Numbered from the stretch's first letter, positions 49,066 through 59,012 are shown. The stretch: DNA of 64,000 nucleotides from Denitrovibrio sp. (GCA_002869145.1 PKTM01000015.1:62001-126000), one strand, 5' to 3'. Numbers and translations are program-made. Notes: generated by a model not told the origin, from the letters alone.

Positions 49066-49906
49066 GTATTCTTTCCACAAACTCCGATAACAGTCTTTCT
49101 ATACTAAAGTTCATCTCGCCAATATTTGTCGAAACTTTCAGACTACCTTTTATGACACTTTTGTCGGGTTTTGTCTCATAATCCGGGAAAGAGCCTTTCA
49201 TGCTGTCCACATCGTCTGGATGAACTAGAAAAACAACTTTTTCAAGCTCTCGAAGGTGTGACAGCGACTTTCTGGCTATGGAAGCGACAATGTTGTCATT
49301 TATCTTTCTTTCCTCACCTACAATATCACGAACCATGCTTATCAGCATATCAGGCAGCGAATCATCAAGCTGACTCACAGCATCTTTATAAGTCTGAACA
49401 CTGCTTATAACTTGCTTATATGTAGCTTCTAGATTTTTCATATAATCAGCTTTTTCAGCTTCATATCTTCTATCAGATTCTTCTTTACCCGCTTTATGCC
49501 CTAATTTTTTTCCTTCTTCAAGCCCTGCCTGTCTGGCCTCGTTTCGGGCCTTGTTCAGGTCTTCCTCAGTGATGGCAGGTATCTCCGGCTCTGGTTCAGC
49601 TTCCGGCTCAGGCTCCGGCTCAGATTCTTTTTTTATTGCTTTCAAGTCTGCTTCGCTGAATTGCTTTGGGGCATATTTCTGAGCATTTACTTCCCTGTCC
49701 TGAACTATAACAGCTCTGCCCATCTCTATATCGTCATCGAAATTACCGATTGTGTGCTCAACTTCACCGGGGGTATATTCCATCTCAGCGATCTTTTCCA
49801 GCTTTTTAGGCTTTTCGCCAAGTTCTACGGTTTCATATACCTTAAAACCGAAGTGCTTCAGTTTTTCGCCTTTTACAAATTCATCTTTGATTATCTTTTT
49901 TGACAT
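49034..49906 (-). CDS. fliH: Flagellar assembly protein FliH
   Basis: A 290-residue negative regulator of the FliI ATPase. It has an acidic Pro-Glu repeat near residues 95-110, a GxxxG-like coiled region and a C-terminal part that binds FliI. The short spacer to fliI and the conserved NIGEMNFSIERLLSEF end support it. AAGG precedes ATG 49906, but a 256-base gap separates it from fliG, odd for this operon. Confidence 0.82.
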   Translation of the reverse strand: MSKKIIKDEFVKGEKLKHFGFKVYETVELGEKPKKLEKIAEMEYTPGEVEHTIGNFDDDIEMGRAVIVQDREVNAQKYAPKQFSEADLKAIKKESEPEPEPEAEPEPEIPAITEEDLNKARNEARQAGLEEGKKLGHKAGKEESDRRYEAEKADYMKNLEATYKQVISSVQTYKDAVSQLDDSLPDMLISMVRDIVGEERKINDNIVASIARKSLSHLRELEKVVFLVHPDDVDSMKGSFPDYETKPDKSVIKGSLKVSTNIGEMNFSIERLLSEFVERIHEEFSPTEEG

Positions 49907-50162
49907 TATGCTACCTTATTGCTCGTATAAAGTCATATTTAGCTGAAGCTGAGGGGTCAGATCCTTTCATCAAGATCGATCCAGAATCATTAGTGATCAT
50001 CCAGTGTTTTCGCTCTCAGCTCGGGATTACTGCTGCTTGGTTAATGCTGGATTATTTTATGCAGATTCAGTGCGAAAAATGCGAAAATCGGAGCATGTAA
50101 AAACATATGTGAGCACTTTACAGCATTTTTCAACGCCGAAGCTATGAAAAAGAACCAGCATT
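49907..50162. repeat. Hairpin element with inverted ends in the fliG-fliH gap
   Basis: The gap has no convincing gene. Bases 50043-50162 are bounded by an 8-base inverted repeat (AATGCTGG / CCAGCATT), and hold nested pairs GAAAAATGC (50074-50082) with GCATTTTTC (50123-50131) and AGTGC with GCACT. The element ends exactly at the fliG stop codon. The remainder (49907-50042) includes GAGGGGTCAGATCC, a word like those at ends of REP-associated elements. This is probably a small non-autonomous mobile element or dispersed repeat. Confidence 0.55.
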
Positions 50163-51161
50163 TTATACATATTCCTCTTCTTCTCCACCGCCTATTGATA
50201 TAACTCCATCTTCATCAAGTTCACGGACAATGGCGACTATTTCATGTTGAGCTTTCTCCACCTCTTTCAGTTTAATAGGCCCCATGTATTCCATCTCTTC
50301 TTTCATGGTGTCTACAGCACGTGCTGACATATTCTTGAAAAAGCGATCCTGTGTATCCGGGTCTGTACCTTTGAGAGCAAGTGTAAGAGCTTTCTTGTCT
50401 GCTTTTTTCAGTATCTCCTGAAGAGCCACATCGTTGAGAACTTTGATATCTTCGAAAACAAACATCATATCTCTGATGGCCTGTACAAGCTCCGGATCTT
50501 CCTTCTCCAGTTTTTCCAGGGTAGATTTGCTTGTAACCCTGTCCATCCTGTTGAATATCTCTGCTACTGACTTAACACCGCCCACTTCGACGTTGTAGGA
50601 CGAGAGTGATTCAAATCTCTCTTCAAGCACCCTCGCAAGTGTTTTAACAACAGAAGGCGAAATATCCTGAAGGTTTGAGATTCGCAGAGTGATGTCTGAC
50701 TGCAGGTCATCCGGAAGCTGTGCAAGTGATTCTGCCGCCTGCGAAGGATCCAAATGTGCAAGTATCAGTGCTATTGTCTGAGGGTGTTCTGTCTGAATGA
50801 ATTTCGCAAGCTGTTTCGGGTCTATTTTCGAAAGGAAATCAAAACCCGAAGACTGCTCAAGCATCTTTGTGAGACGGTCAATTATTTTTCTGGCTCGTTC
50901 CGGTCCAAGAGATTTGACCAGTACGGATTTAGCATAGTCCAGACCGCCTTTTGCAATAAATTTCTTAGCGAGCATCATATTATAAAAATCTTCTATGTAC
51001 TCGTCCATTTTATCAGGAGAAACAACTTTTGTAGTTGCGATCTCTTTAGTAAGCTCACCAACCTCTTCTTCATCAAGAGCAGCAAGGACAGGGGATGTAA
51101 CGTCTTCCCCCAGTGCAATCATAATAGCTGCCGCTCGTTTTACACCATCTTCGCTCATCAT
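50163..51161 (-). CDS. fliG: Flagellar motor switch protein FliG
   Basis: A 332-residue rotor protein linking torque generation to direction. TEHPQTIALILAHL near residue 130 carries the conserved EHPQ, and the C-terminal charged helix (KEVEKAQHEIVAIVRELDEDG) meets the stator. It ends in an acidic tail EEEEYV. It follows fliF by 3 bases. The stop abuts the hairpin element at 50162. Confidence 0.96.
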   Translation of the reverse strand: MMSEDGVKRAAAIMIALGEDVTSPVLAALDEEEVGELTKEIATTKVVSPDKMDEYIEDFYNMMLAKKFIAKGGLDYAKSVLVKSLGPERARKIIDRLTKMLEQSSGFDFLSKIDPKQLAKFIQTEHPQTIALILAHLDPSQAAESLAQLPDDLQSDITLRISNLQDISPSVVKTLARVLEERFESLSSYNVEVGGVKSVAEIFNRMDRVTSKSTLEKLEKEDPELVQAIRDMMFVFEDIKVLNDVALQEILKKADKKALTLALKGTDPDTQDRFFKNMSARAVDTMKEEMEYMGPIKLKEVEKAQHEIVAIVRELDEDGVISIGGGEEEEYV

Positions 51162-51164
51162 GAT

Positions 51165-52835
51165 TTAATTGTCCCCTCTCATAAGTGATTTAAGCAGACT
51201 TGCCATTGCATCTGGATCTTCAGAGGCAAACTCTTCAATCTTCTTAAGCATAACTTTTGATTTAACAGAATCTACATCCACCGGAGATGATTCATCAAGC
51301 TCAGATTCGATTTCTTTTTCAAGCTCTTCAAGCGACTTAGGATAAGTATCATCTATCCTGATATCTATACCCATATCCCCTTCAAGCTTTCCGTATGTTA
51401 TTGAGCCGTCCTCGTGGACAGTAACAGGTTTGTCGAGTCTTTTAAGTATCTTGCGGATAACGAAAAAGTAAAAGATTATAACAATGAGTGCCGCAAGCAG
51501 ATATTTGGAAACCATACCTACAAGTTCCATAGTCTTTTCTCTCTTCAGGGTGTCATACTCCTGATCTCTTGCAGTTGTGTCGAACGATATGTTTGACACC
51601 TCTATCTGGTCGCCCCTTGTTTCGTTATAGCCCACAGCCATAGCCACAAGGTTTCTTATGGAGCGCATCTCATCTTCCGTGCGCGGTCTGCTTACAAGTG
51701 TTTCTGTTTCTCCGCCTTCAGGGACTTCTCTTACTTTTCGGTCGTCAACAACCACAGCAACAGTAACCCGGTCTATGGTTCCAAAGGCTTTCTGCTCTAC
51801 AGTAACAGTCTTGCTAATTTCAAAGTTCTGAGTCTCCTCAGCCTTGTTATATTCCTGATTGTTCCCGTTATTTGTTATGTCAGGTTCTGCAAGATTGGAC
51901 TGAACACCGGGAATACCTGTAGGTGCGTCCGGTTTGTTTGAACTGTTTATCTCCAGCGACTGCTGGGAACGAAGAACAGGAGTATCATCATACTCCTCTC
52001 TGGTGGATTCTCTTTTATTAAAATCTATCTCCGCAGTCACTTTAGCTACGGCTCTGCCTCTTCCAAGGGTGGCTGTAAGTATCTGATTTACCTTTCTTTC
52101 GAGGTCATTTTCTATCTTTTTTGTATATTCCAGCTGGTTCTGAGTCATCATAAGAGGTGTGCTCTCTTCGTCAAGAAACTCACTCAGAAGCCGCCCCTGA
52201 GTGTCTACTATCTGAACATTTTCAGGTGTAAGACCTTTCACTGAACCGGAAACCAGAGATGCAATAGAACGAACCTCTTCTCTGTTCAAAGTGGCACCAC
52301 CACGAAGCCTAACGACAACTGCCGCTTTGGACGATTCCTCATCGGCGATGAATAATCTATCCTTAGGCACAGTAAGATGTACTCTGGCTTCCTGTATCTG
52401 TTTCAAAGAGGAGATTGTTCTGGACAGCTCGCCCTGGATTGCTCGCTGATAATTGATGTTCTGCATGAATTCTGTCATACCGAAACTAGTATTGTCGAAA
52501 AGCTCAAGTCCGGCACCGCCGCCTCTGGGGATACCCTCTTTAGCAAGTTCCAGTCTTGTTTCATATACGAATTCGTTTGGGATAGTTACCTTTGCGCCAT
52601 TATCTTCTATCTTATAAGGTATTTGCAGCTCTTTCAGTTTATCGACAACCGAGGCCGCATCTTCCTGAACCATACCTGCGAAAAGTGTTTTATACACAGG
52701 TTTGTTAGCCCAAAAGACAATAACAGCAACAGATATAAAAACAGCCGCCAGCGCGGCGGCCACTGATACTTTCTGTAATAAAGACAGTTTAATATAGGTA
52801 TCTTTAAACTGGGATACGATATCGCTGAGAGCCAT
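51165..52835 (-). CDS. fliF: Flagellar MS-ring protein FliF
   Basis: A 556-residue inner-membrane ring protein. Transmembrane segments are near residues 23-45 and 447-470, with a large periplasmic part between (YscJ/FliF domain; GGGAGLELFDNTSFGMTEF). The C-terminal cytoplasmic tail binds FliG. Length is normal. It is 17 bases from fliE. Confidence 0.95.
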   Translation of the reverse strand: MALSDIVSQFKDTYIKLSLLQKVSVAAALAAVFISVAVIVFWANKPVYKTLFAGMVQEDAASVVDKLKELQIPYKIEDNGAKVTIPNEFVYETRLELAKEGIPRGGGAGLELFDNTSFGMTEFMQNINYQRAIQGELSRTISSLKQIQEARVHLTVPKDRLFIADEESSKAAVVVRLRGGATLNREEVRSIASLVSGSVKGLTPENVQIVDTQGRLLSEFLDEESTPLMMTQNQLEYTKKIENDLERKVNQILTATLGRGRAVAKVTAEIDFNKRESTREEYDDTPVLRSQQSLEINSSNKPDAPTGIPGVQSNLAEPDITNNGNNQEYNKAEETQNFEISKTVTVEQKAFGTIDRVTVAVVVDDRKVREVPEGGETETLVSRPRTEDEMRSIRNLVAMAVGYNETRGDQIEVSNISFDTTARDQEYDTLKREKTMELVGMVSKYLLAALIVIIFYFFVIRKILKRLDKPVTVHEDGSITYGKLEGDMGIDIRIDDTYPKSLEELEKEIESELDESSPVDVDSVKSKVMLKKIEEFASEDPDAMASLLKSLMRGDN

Positions 52836-52852
52836 ATACCCTCTCTCTCATA

Positions 52853-53161
52853 CTAGATTTGTGTTCTCATAACCTCTTTGTAGGCCTCCATGATCTTGTT
52901 ACGCACCTCAAGCATCATCTTGAGAGACACGTCGGCCTTTTGCAGAGCCACCATAGTGGAATGTATGTCATTTGTTTCGCCGCTTAAAACTTTCTGCACA
53001 GCTCCATCAGCTTCCATCTTAGCGCCGTTAACATCTTTAATGGCGTTCTTCAGCATAGTGGAAAAATCAACTGAAGCCTCAGCTTTATTGGCTGTGGATC
53101 CTTGCCCAGTTGTGTCCAGCTTGTTAGGCAGCAAAAAGTTTATACCGTTGATCTCTGACAT
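52853..53161 (-). CDS. fliE: Flagellar hook-basal body protein FliE
   Basis: A 102-residue rod adaptor. The VQKVLSGETNDIHSTMVALQKADVSLKMMLEVRNK segment at the C-terminal half is classic FliE. ATG 53161 has AGGGG about 8 bases upstream; the frame opens at GTG 53164. It lies 92 bases from flgC with a small hairpin (ACATG/CATGT) between. Confidence 0.93.
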   Translation of the reverse strand: MSEINGINFLLPNKLDTTGQGSTANKAEASVDFSTMLKNAIKDVNGAKMEADGAVQKVLSGETNDIHSTMVALQKADVSLKMMLEVRNKIMEAYKEVMRTQI

Positions 53162-53253
53162 CACACTACCCCTGCACCGAGTTTACATGAGAAAACATGT
53201 ATACACTCCCTAATAATATAGTATATCTTACCCTGTTTTTACAACCCATTTTA

Positions 53254-53658
53254 TTAAGCTTTACCTAATTCAAGTGCCTTCATTGCAAGCTGTTTTGCAG
53301 TAGAGAGCACTGTAGTGTTAGCTTCATAGCTTTTTGTGGTCTCAAGCATATTTACCATCTCTTCTATGGGGTTGATGTTTGGGTAGGCCACATAGCCCGC
53401 CTCATCAGCATCTGGATGGCCAGGTTCATACTTTAATATCGGCGGTTTTTCATCTTTAATAACTTCTGTTACCTTCACGCCGCCTTTAAGTTCACCATCC
53501 ATTATCTGTTTAAAAACAACGTCCTGTCTTTGGTAAGGCCCGCCTGAATCTGTTCTTGTTGTATGAGTGTTGGCAAGGTTAGCAGAAATAGACGAAAGTC
53601 TTATCCTCTGCGCGCTCATTCCTGTTGATGCAACTCCTAGAATATCAAAAAAGCTCAT
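53254..53658 (-). CDS. flgC: Flagellar basal-body rod protein FlgC
   Basis: A 134-residue proximal rod protein. NLANTHTTRTDSGGPYQRQDVVF near the start and YVAYPNINPIEEMVNMLETTKSYEAN near the end are FlgC hallmarks. It follows flgB by 9 bases. Confidence 0.95.
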   Translation of the reverse strand: MSFFDILGVASTGMSAQRIRLSSISANLANTHTTRTDSGGPYQRQDVVFKQIMDGELKGGVKVTEVIKDEKPPILKYEPGHPDADEAGYVAYPNINPIEEMVNMLETTKSYEANTTVLSTAKQLAMKALELGKA

Positions 53659-53667
53659 AATTTACTC

Positions 53668-54078
53668 CTACTTTACGTTGCCAATAACTTCTTTAAGCTT
53701 AGAAAACTTGCCCGCTGTCAGGTCTGAAAAAAGATTATATCTGATAGTATTTTCAGCCATCTGGCTCATCTCGTAGTCTATATTAACATCGTTTCCGTCA
53801 TTTCTGACAGATGGGTTATTCTGGTCATATATAAAAGCGGCCGGATTTATGCTCGTTGCTGATGGCGGAATATGTTTCTCATTTGTTCTTTCAAGAGGTA
53901 ATTTTTTCCCGTTCCCCAGCGCTTCCTGCATCACGTTATCAAACTTGATATCTTTCGCCTTATATCCCGGAGTATCCATATTTGCAATATTTTCAGCTAT
54001 CACACGGTTTTTGGTAGCAGCTATGTCTACTCCAAGTGAAAGCTTATCTATTTTCATTCTATCAAAAACGTTCTGCAT
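53668..54078 (-). CDS. flgB: Flagellar basal-body rod protein FlgB
   Basis: A 136-residue rod protein, first gene of the operon. It contains NIANMDTPGYKAKD, the rod-family N-terminal motif, and INPAAFIYDQNNPSVRNDGND, then a C-terminal helix. A sigma-54 type promoter and GGAGG lie just upstream. Confidence 0.95.
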   Translation of the reverse strand: MQNVFDRMKIDKLSLGVDIAATKNRVIAENIANMDTPGYKAKDIKFDNVMQEALGNGKKLPLERTNEKHIPPSATSINPAAFIYDQNNPSVRNDGNDVNIDYEMSQMAENTIRYNLFSDLTAGKFSKLKEVIGNVK

Positions 54079-54101
54079 ACTTTCCTCCGTTTGAGTCTAT
54101 A

Positions 54102-54119
54102 TAACAATAACTGTGCCAA
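54102..54119 (-). promoter_or_regulatory. Candidate sigma-54 promoter of the flgBC-fliEFGHIJ operon
   Basis: On the reverse strand, TGGCACA (54113-54118 with one more base), a 4-base spacer and TTGTTA (54102-54107), close to the consensus TGGCACG-N4-TTGCW. The expected start would be just before GGAGG and ATG 54078. A sigma-54 activator is encoded 2.3 kb away. Confidence 0.6.
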
Positions 54120-54259
54120 TAAATAAGGAAATAATAGCAGCCTCTCAGTCTCCTGATGCTTGAGTGGAATATTCGCCGAACATTGTGTTTTTGGTATAAT
54201 TAACTATATTCTCCCTTAATAACTGATATAATATTTTATATTAAAAATTGAGGCTTTAT

Positions 54260-54586
54260 ATGGACGATGTATGCGGAGCTATGGTTCAGATGGATTTAGA
54301 TGGCCGAATAATCTCCTGGAACCAAAGCGCTGAAAATATACTAGGCTTTAAAGAAGAAGAAGTTCTGGGAATAAATGGCGTTCAAAATATCTTCGTGAAC
54401 AACGTCGGAGACGAAGACATGCTCGATGTCGCAAAAACTGGCGAGGTTTATTACAGCTTCGAATCATACGTCAGAAACAGCAACGGCGAAATGCAGCCTG
54501 TGGCCCTTGTTACATCACCCATCTCTGACGAAGAAGGAACCGTAACCGGTGTTACCATTTTAATAAGTAATATTCTTCTTATCTGA
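54260..54586 (+). CDS. Stand-alone PAS domain protein
   Basis: A 108-residue protein made of one PAS domain (GRIISWNQSAENILGFKEEEVLG near the start), with no output domain. It may act as a sensor partner or a small chemoreceptor-like regulator; function unknown. GAGG precedes ATG 54260; a TTG at 54248 is in frame. It lies between the flagellar operon and an ABC exporter. Confidence 0.7.
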   Translation: MDDVCGAMVQMDLDGRIISWNQSAENILGFKEEEVLGINGVQNIFVNNVGDEDMLDVAKTGEVYYSFESYVRNSNGEMQPVALVTSPISDEEGTVTGVTILISNILLI

Positions 54587-54668
54587 CAAACAATCCCGCA
54601 TAACCCTTACAGACAGCTATGCTTTATAATTCTTTTCATAAAATTTAAATAATGCTATAAAGTGCCCA

Positions 54669-56387
54669 ATGAAAAATATATACAGACTTTGGTATTATTT
54701 TAAGAAATACAAAATAGCAATCACTGTGGCAATGATCGCATCAGCTATTGTAGCTAGTACTGATGCTGCTATTGTATATCTTTCAAAAGATGTTTTTGAC
54801 AAGATATTTATAGCCAAAGATACACGCATGCTCAAACTTTTGCCTTTTGCTATAATGTCACTATTTATAGTCCGGCTGATATCCACTTTTTTTCAGAGTT
54901 ATCTTATAAAATCCACAGCCCAAAAAGCCATACAGCAGATCAGAAACGACATGTACTACAAAATGATACTGCTGCCTATGAGCTATTACGATAATAACGA
55001 ACTGGGCACGATGATGACAAAGGTCATAAGTGACGTAAGCAACCTTCAGTCTGCGGTTTCTTCTGCTCTAAATGTTTTCAGAAGTGTGCTTTCAGTTATA
55101 TTCCTTACAGGGGTTGTTTTTTATCAGGATTTTACAATGGCTCTCTCTGTTTTTCTGATTATCCCTATTTTAATGATTATAATTAAAAAATCCGGGAAAA
55201 AGATGAAAAAACATAGCGCTAAATCACAGGAGCAGCTCGGTTTTGTCGGATTCATTCTCAATGAGTCATTTTCCGGTATAAGAGTTGTAAAGGCTTTTAT
55301 AAATGAAGCTAAAGAGTTCAACAGATTTAAGCTAGCCTCTGTAAAAGAGATGAAATACCGTCTTAAGCAGGCTGTGGTCAGCTCAGTCAGCTCACCGCTG
55401 ATAGAAACCATGAGCGGGTTTGGTGTGGCGCTGATAATTTTCTATGGCGGTTTCAAAGTTATCTCCGGAGAGACAACGCCGGGAACTTTCTTTTCATTTT
55501 TAACTGCATTTGGGTTTATGTTTGAACCTTTCAAGAAGATAAATAACTACAACAATTTACTGCAAAAAGCAAGCGCCTCTGCCGACCGGATATTTTCGGT
55601 GCTGGACTGCGAAAATGATATTATAGACAATAATGGTTCCCTGAAATGTGAAGCAGCAAAAAAGGACATCAGATTTGATAATGTCAGTTTCAGGTACAGT
55701 GAAGATGGCCCTGATGTGCTAAAAAATATAAATCTGACTTTAGAGCATGGAAAAAGCACTGCTATAGTTGGACACAGCGGATCAGGCAAAAGTACTCTGG
55801 CATCGCTGCTCTCCAGATTATACGATGTAACTGATGGCAAAATAACCATAAATGATATAGACATAAAAGATTTTGATGTTTATTCCCTAAGAAGAAACAT
55901 AGGTGTTGTGACCCAGCACCCATTCCTTTTTAACAATACGATCATGTACAATATTGCATACGGTTCAGATACAGAGGATATGGAAAAAATAAAAGAAGCG
56001 GCTAAGCATGCATATGCCCTTGATTTTATCGAAGCAATGCCGGACAAATTTGATACCCTAGTGGGCGAAATGGGCGTCATGCTCTCGGGAGGTCAGAAGC
56101 AGAGGATTACCATCTCCAGAGCGATACTTATGGATCCTCCAATACTTGTTCTGGATGAGGCCACCAGCGCATTAGATATGAAATCTGAGCATATTGTTCA
56201 AAAAGCTCTGGAAGAACTTGTTAAGAAAAAAACAAGCATAATTATTGCCCACAGACTTTCTACTGTTATAAATGCTGATAAAATTGTTGTTCTGCACAAA
56301 GGCGAGATAGTTGCCGCCGGAACTCATATTGAGCTTCTGGAGAAATCTGATATCTATTCAAAAATGGTTCTGCCTCAGCTAGTTTAG
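54669..56387 (+). CDS. MsbA-like ABC exporter, fused membrane and ATPase domains
   Basis: A 572-residue ABC exporter: six transmembrane segments in residues 1-300, then an ATPase with GHSGSGKSTLAS near residue 365, LSGGQKQR and ILVLDEATSALD. MsbA exports lipid A-core; other family members export lipids or peptides, so the substrate is open. The lipid A genes in this window are 25 kb away. There is no clear ribosome site before ATG 54669. Confidence 0.82.
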   Translation: MKNIYRLWYYFKKYKIAITVAMIASAIVASTDAAIVYLSKDVFDKIFIAKDTRMLKLLPFAIMSLFIVRLISTFFQSYLIKSTAQKAIQQIRNDMYYKMILLPMSYYDNNELGTMMTKVISDVSNLQSAVSSALNVFRSVLSVIFLTGVVFYQDFTMALSVFLIIPILMIIIKKSGKKMKKHSAKSQEQLGFVGFILNESFSGIRVVKAFINEAKEFNRFKLASVKEMKYRLKQAVVSSVSSPLIETMSGFGVALIIFYGGFKVISGETTPGTFFSFLTAFGFMFEPFKKINNYNNLLQKASASADRIFSVLDCENDIIDNNGSLKCEAAKKDIRFDNVSFRYSEDGPDVLKNINLTLEHGKSTAIVGHSGSGKSTLASLLSRLYDVTDGKITINDIDIKDFDVYSLRRNIGVVTQHPFLFNNTIMYNIAYGSDTEDMEKIKEAAKHAYALDFIEAMPDKFDTLVGEMGVMLSGGQKQRITISRAILMDPPILVLDEATSALDMKSEHIVQKALEELVKKKTSIIIAHRLSTVINADKIVVLHKGEIVAAGTHIELLEKSDIYSKMVLPQLV

Positions 56388-56413
56388 CCCGGTCATTTTT
56401 TTAATATCCTGCG

Positions 56414-57838
56414 TCATCCTGTAATATCGTCAATGTTAAAGCCATCATCTTTATATTCATTAAGTTTGTTTCTGAGGGTTCGCACTGTTATACCAAGCAG
56501 CTCTGCCGCTTTTGTACGATTGCCTCCAGTCTCTTTCAAAGTCTTTATAATCAATTCCCTCTCCATCTCCGCTATGGTTCCTGCGAACTCAATCCCGGCA
56601 GTTTCACCGCCAGAGTTTCCACCATCATTCACATCAAATGTTTCAGCAGAGGTCAGGTCGCTGCTGTCAGCCATAAACTGGTTTATGGTTATTCCGTGAA
56701 GAAAAAGATTTCGTTCCGAAACAACACAGTCTTTGCAAAGTACAACAGCACGCTCTATGGTGTGTTCCAGTTCACGGACATTTCCTGGCCAGTCATAGTC
56801 CAGCAGGGCAGCCTGAGCATCATCAGCAAGCTTACAAGTTCCTTTTCCGTTGATCTGGCAATACTTTTCAGCGAAAAATGATGCCAGTTCCATAATGTCG
56901 TCTTTTCTGTCCCGAAGCGGAGGGAGCTCCATAGAGATAACATTAAGTCGGTAGTAAAGATCTTCGCGAAAATTCCCGGCATCTACCTCTTTCTTAAGTT
57001 CCCGGTTGGTAGTGGCAAGTATTCTTACATTTATCTTAAAAGGTTTTGTGCCGCCGAGCCTCTCGACCTCTTTCTCCTGAAGAACACGAAGAAGTTTTGC
57101 CTGAAGATGAAGCGGTATCTCGCCAAGCTCGTCAAGCAATATAGTGCCTCCGTGGGCTAGCTCAAACTTCCCCGGTTTACGATTTGCCGCACCTGTAAAT
57201 GCGCCTTTCTCGTAACCAAAAAGTTCACTCTCCATAAGGTTTTCCGGCAGTGCTGCGCAGTTTACCGCAACAAACGGCCCTGATCCCCTGCTTGAGTTTT
57301 CATGTATAAACCGTGCAAAAACCTCTTTACCGGTTCCTGATTCTCCGGTTATCAAAACTGTAGCCTCACTGGCCGCCACGTCTTTTGCAAGCATAAAAAG
57401 CTGCGACATGAAAGCACTTCGGAAAATAGCTGTGTTCTTTTTACGCTTTGTAAGGGGTGCTACCTCTTCGATCTCCAGCACACGCCTCACCAGCTCTTCT
57501 ATCACCTCTGGTGCAAATGGTTTTAGGATGTAGTCATATGCTCCCAGTTTCAGTGCCTGAACTGCATTATTTACTGTACCAAAAGCTGTAACAAAACAAA
57601 GTGGAGAAGAGACCCCTGATGACTGCATCATATTCATCATGGTCATTCCATCCACATTCGGCATCCGCATGTCACTTATAATAAGGTCGTAAGGTTTTTT
57701 CGATGCTTTTTCAAAACCCTCCTGACCGTCTGAAGCTGTGTCTATCTGAACACCCATACGGCGCACAGTCTCATACATAGCTTCGCGCATATTGTCATCG
57801 TCATCAACAATAAGTATTCTCTTTGATGATAAGTCCAT
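56414..57838 (-). CDS. Sigma-54 response regulator, NtrC/FlrC type
   Basis: A 474-residue activator. The receiver domain (1-120) has the phosphoacceptor Asp in ISDMRMP. The AAA+ domain has GESGTGKE and GAFTGA, which contacts sigma-54. The C-terminus is a Fis-like helix-turn-helix ([18 protein letters not shown]). Beside a PAS kinase and near a flagellar operon with a sigma-54-like promoter, it is probably the flagellar activator FlrC/FleR; that is inference. Confidence 0.88.
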   Translation of the reverse strand: MDLSSKRILIVDDDDNMREAMYETVRRMGVQIDTASDGQEGFEKASKKPYDLIISDMRMPNVDGMTMMNMMQSSGVSSPLCFVTAFGTVNNAVQALKLGAYDYILKPFAPEVIEELVRRVLEIEEVAPLTKRKKNTAIFRSAFMSQLFMLAKDVAASEATVLITGESGTGKEVFARFIHENSSRGSGPFVAVNCAALPENLMESELFGYEKGAFTGAANRKPGKFELAHGGTILLDELGEIPLHLQAKLLRVLQEKEVERLGGTKPFKINVRILATTNRELKKEVDAGNFREDLYYRLNVISMELPPLRDRKDDIMELASFFAEKYCQINGKGTCKLADDAQAALLDYDWPGNVRELEHTIERAVVLCKDCVVSERNLFLHGITINQFMADSSDLTSAETFDVNDGGNSGGETAGIEFAGTIAEMERELIIKTLKETGGNRTKAAELLGITVRTLRNKLNEYKDDGFNIDDITG

Positions 57839-57849
57839 ATCCTTCCCTT

Positions 57850-58977
57850 TTATCTTGGCAGTTCTATTTTGAAAGTTGTATAACTCTTGCCGTCACTGTC
57901 GAGTGTAATGTTACCGTCATGAGCTTTCACTATCTTATACACAATAGCAAGTCCTAATCCTGTCCCTTTAGCCTTTGTTGTCTGAAAAGGGATGAACAGT
58001 TTTTTGCGCATATCTGTGGATATCCCTGAACCGTTATCGTTTACGCTGAAGCCGCTGGAAGAGTTGTCTGTAAAAGACTCCATAGTAATAACTCCGTTAT
58101 CCTCCACAGCATCTATTGCGTTATGGATTATGTTCATAACCACCTGTTTAAAAAGCTCTTTGTCGCAGCTTATCTTATCATCTTCGCTAATGAGATTTTT
58201 GAACCGTATATTTTTGTCACGCATAAGGTGCTGCATATAAAGTATAACATCATCAACAATATCCGCAACATACTGTTCGGTTTTCTCCAGCTGTATCTCT
58301 TTGGTGAATATAAGAATGTTTGTAATTATAGCATTTATTGTGCGAACACCTTTAATAATGGAGCGGGTAAGTTTCATTCCAGATTCATTTTTGTGCAGGT
58401 CGCGCTCCAGCAGAGATGCGAAAAGCTCTATACTGCCTAGCGGATTTCTTATGTCATGAGCTATGTTTGCGGCCATCTCGCCCATCAGCTTCAGTTTCTC
58501 GTCCCTGTTTCTCTCCATCTCCAGATTTTTAAGGTGGGTTATATCATTTATCACATAAACATAACCTTTCTGTTCCTCAGTATCGAGAAGCCCCACAGAA
58601 ACTCTTAATGTGCGTTCGTCTTCCTCGTGGTCAAAAACACCTGAACGGCTGTATTTCTCCAGCATCACAAGAAACTTGTCATCTCCAAGCTCTGCCAGAA
58701 GTTTTTCTGCTACTGGGTTTTTCACCAGAATATTATATTCTTCGTCAACTGCAATAACACAGCTATTAGAGTTATAAAGAACTGACTCTAAAAGAGTACT
58801 TAGCTTCGAAAGCTCTACATTTTTCTCCTGAACCTCTTCACGAAGCTTCTTTGCTTCCTCCTCAATGATAGCGTACTTCTCTTCAAGCTGTATGGATGCT
58901 TTATTGAACTGGTCAAAGGCCTCCATAAGCATTTCGAGTTCTTTCGCCTGTTCAGTTTTGTTCTGCTTTTCTGTCAA
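57850..58977 (-). CDS. PAS sensor histidine kinase, FlrB/AtoS-like
   Basis: A 375-residue soluble kinase: N-terminal coiled coil, PAS domain (about 60-160), the phospho-His in ANIAHDIRNPLGSIELFASLL, and an ATPase with NIIHNAIDAV, DNGSGIS and TKAKGTGLGLAIV. No membrane segment. The His box resembles flagellar FlrB/FleS kinases. It is 11 bases upstream of the regulator gene and in one transcript with it. Confidence 0.85.
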   Translation of the reverse strand: MTEKQNKTEQAKELEMLMEAFDQFNKASIQLEEKYAIIEEEAKKLREEVQEKNVELSKLSTLLESVLYNSNSCVIAVDEEYNILVKNPVAEKLLAELGDDKFLVMLEKYSRSGVFDHEEDERTLRVSVGLLDTEEQKGYVYVINDITHLKNLEMERNRDEKLKLMGEMAANIAHDIRNPLGSIELFASLLERDLHKNESGMKLTRSIIKGVRTINAIITNILIFTKEIQLEKTEQYVADIVDDVILYMQHLMRDKNIRFKNLISEDDKISCDKELFKQVVMNIIHNAIDAVEDNGVITMESFTDNSSSGFSVNDNGSGISTDMRKKLFIPFQTTKAKGTGLGLAIVYKIVKAHDGNITLDSDGKSYTTFKIELPR

Positions 58978-59012
58978 TTAATCATCTCCGGTGTGACTGT
59001 ACAAATAAATTT

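Noticed and set aside
49900-50100. A 66-codon forward frame in the fliG-fliH gap
   Set aside because: It runs through a hairpin element, against operon direction, with no ribosome site or recognisable motif.
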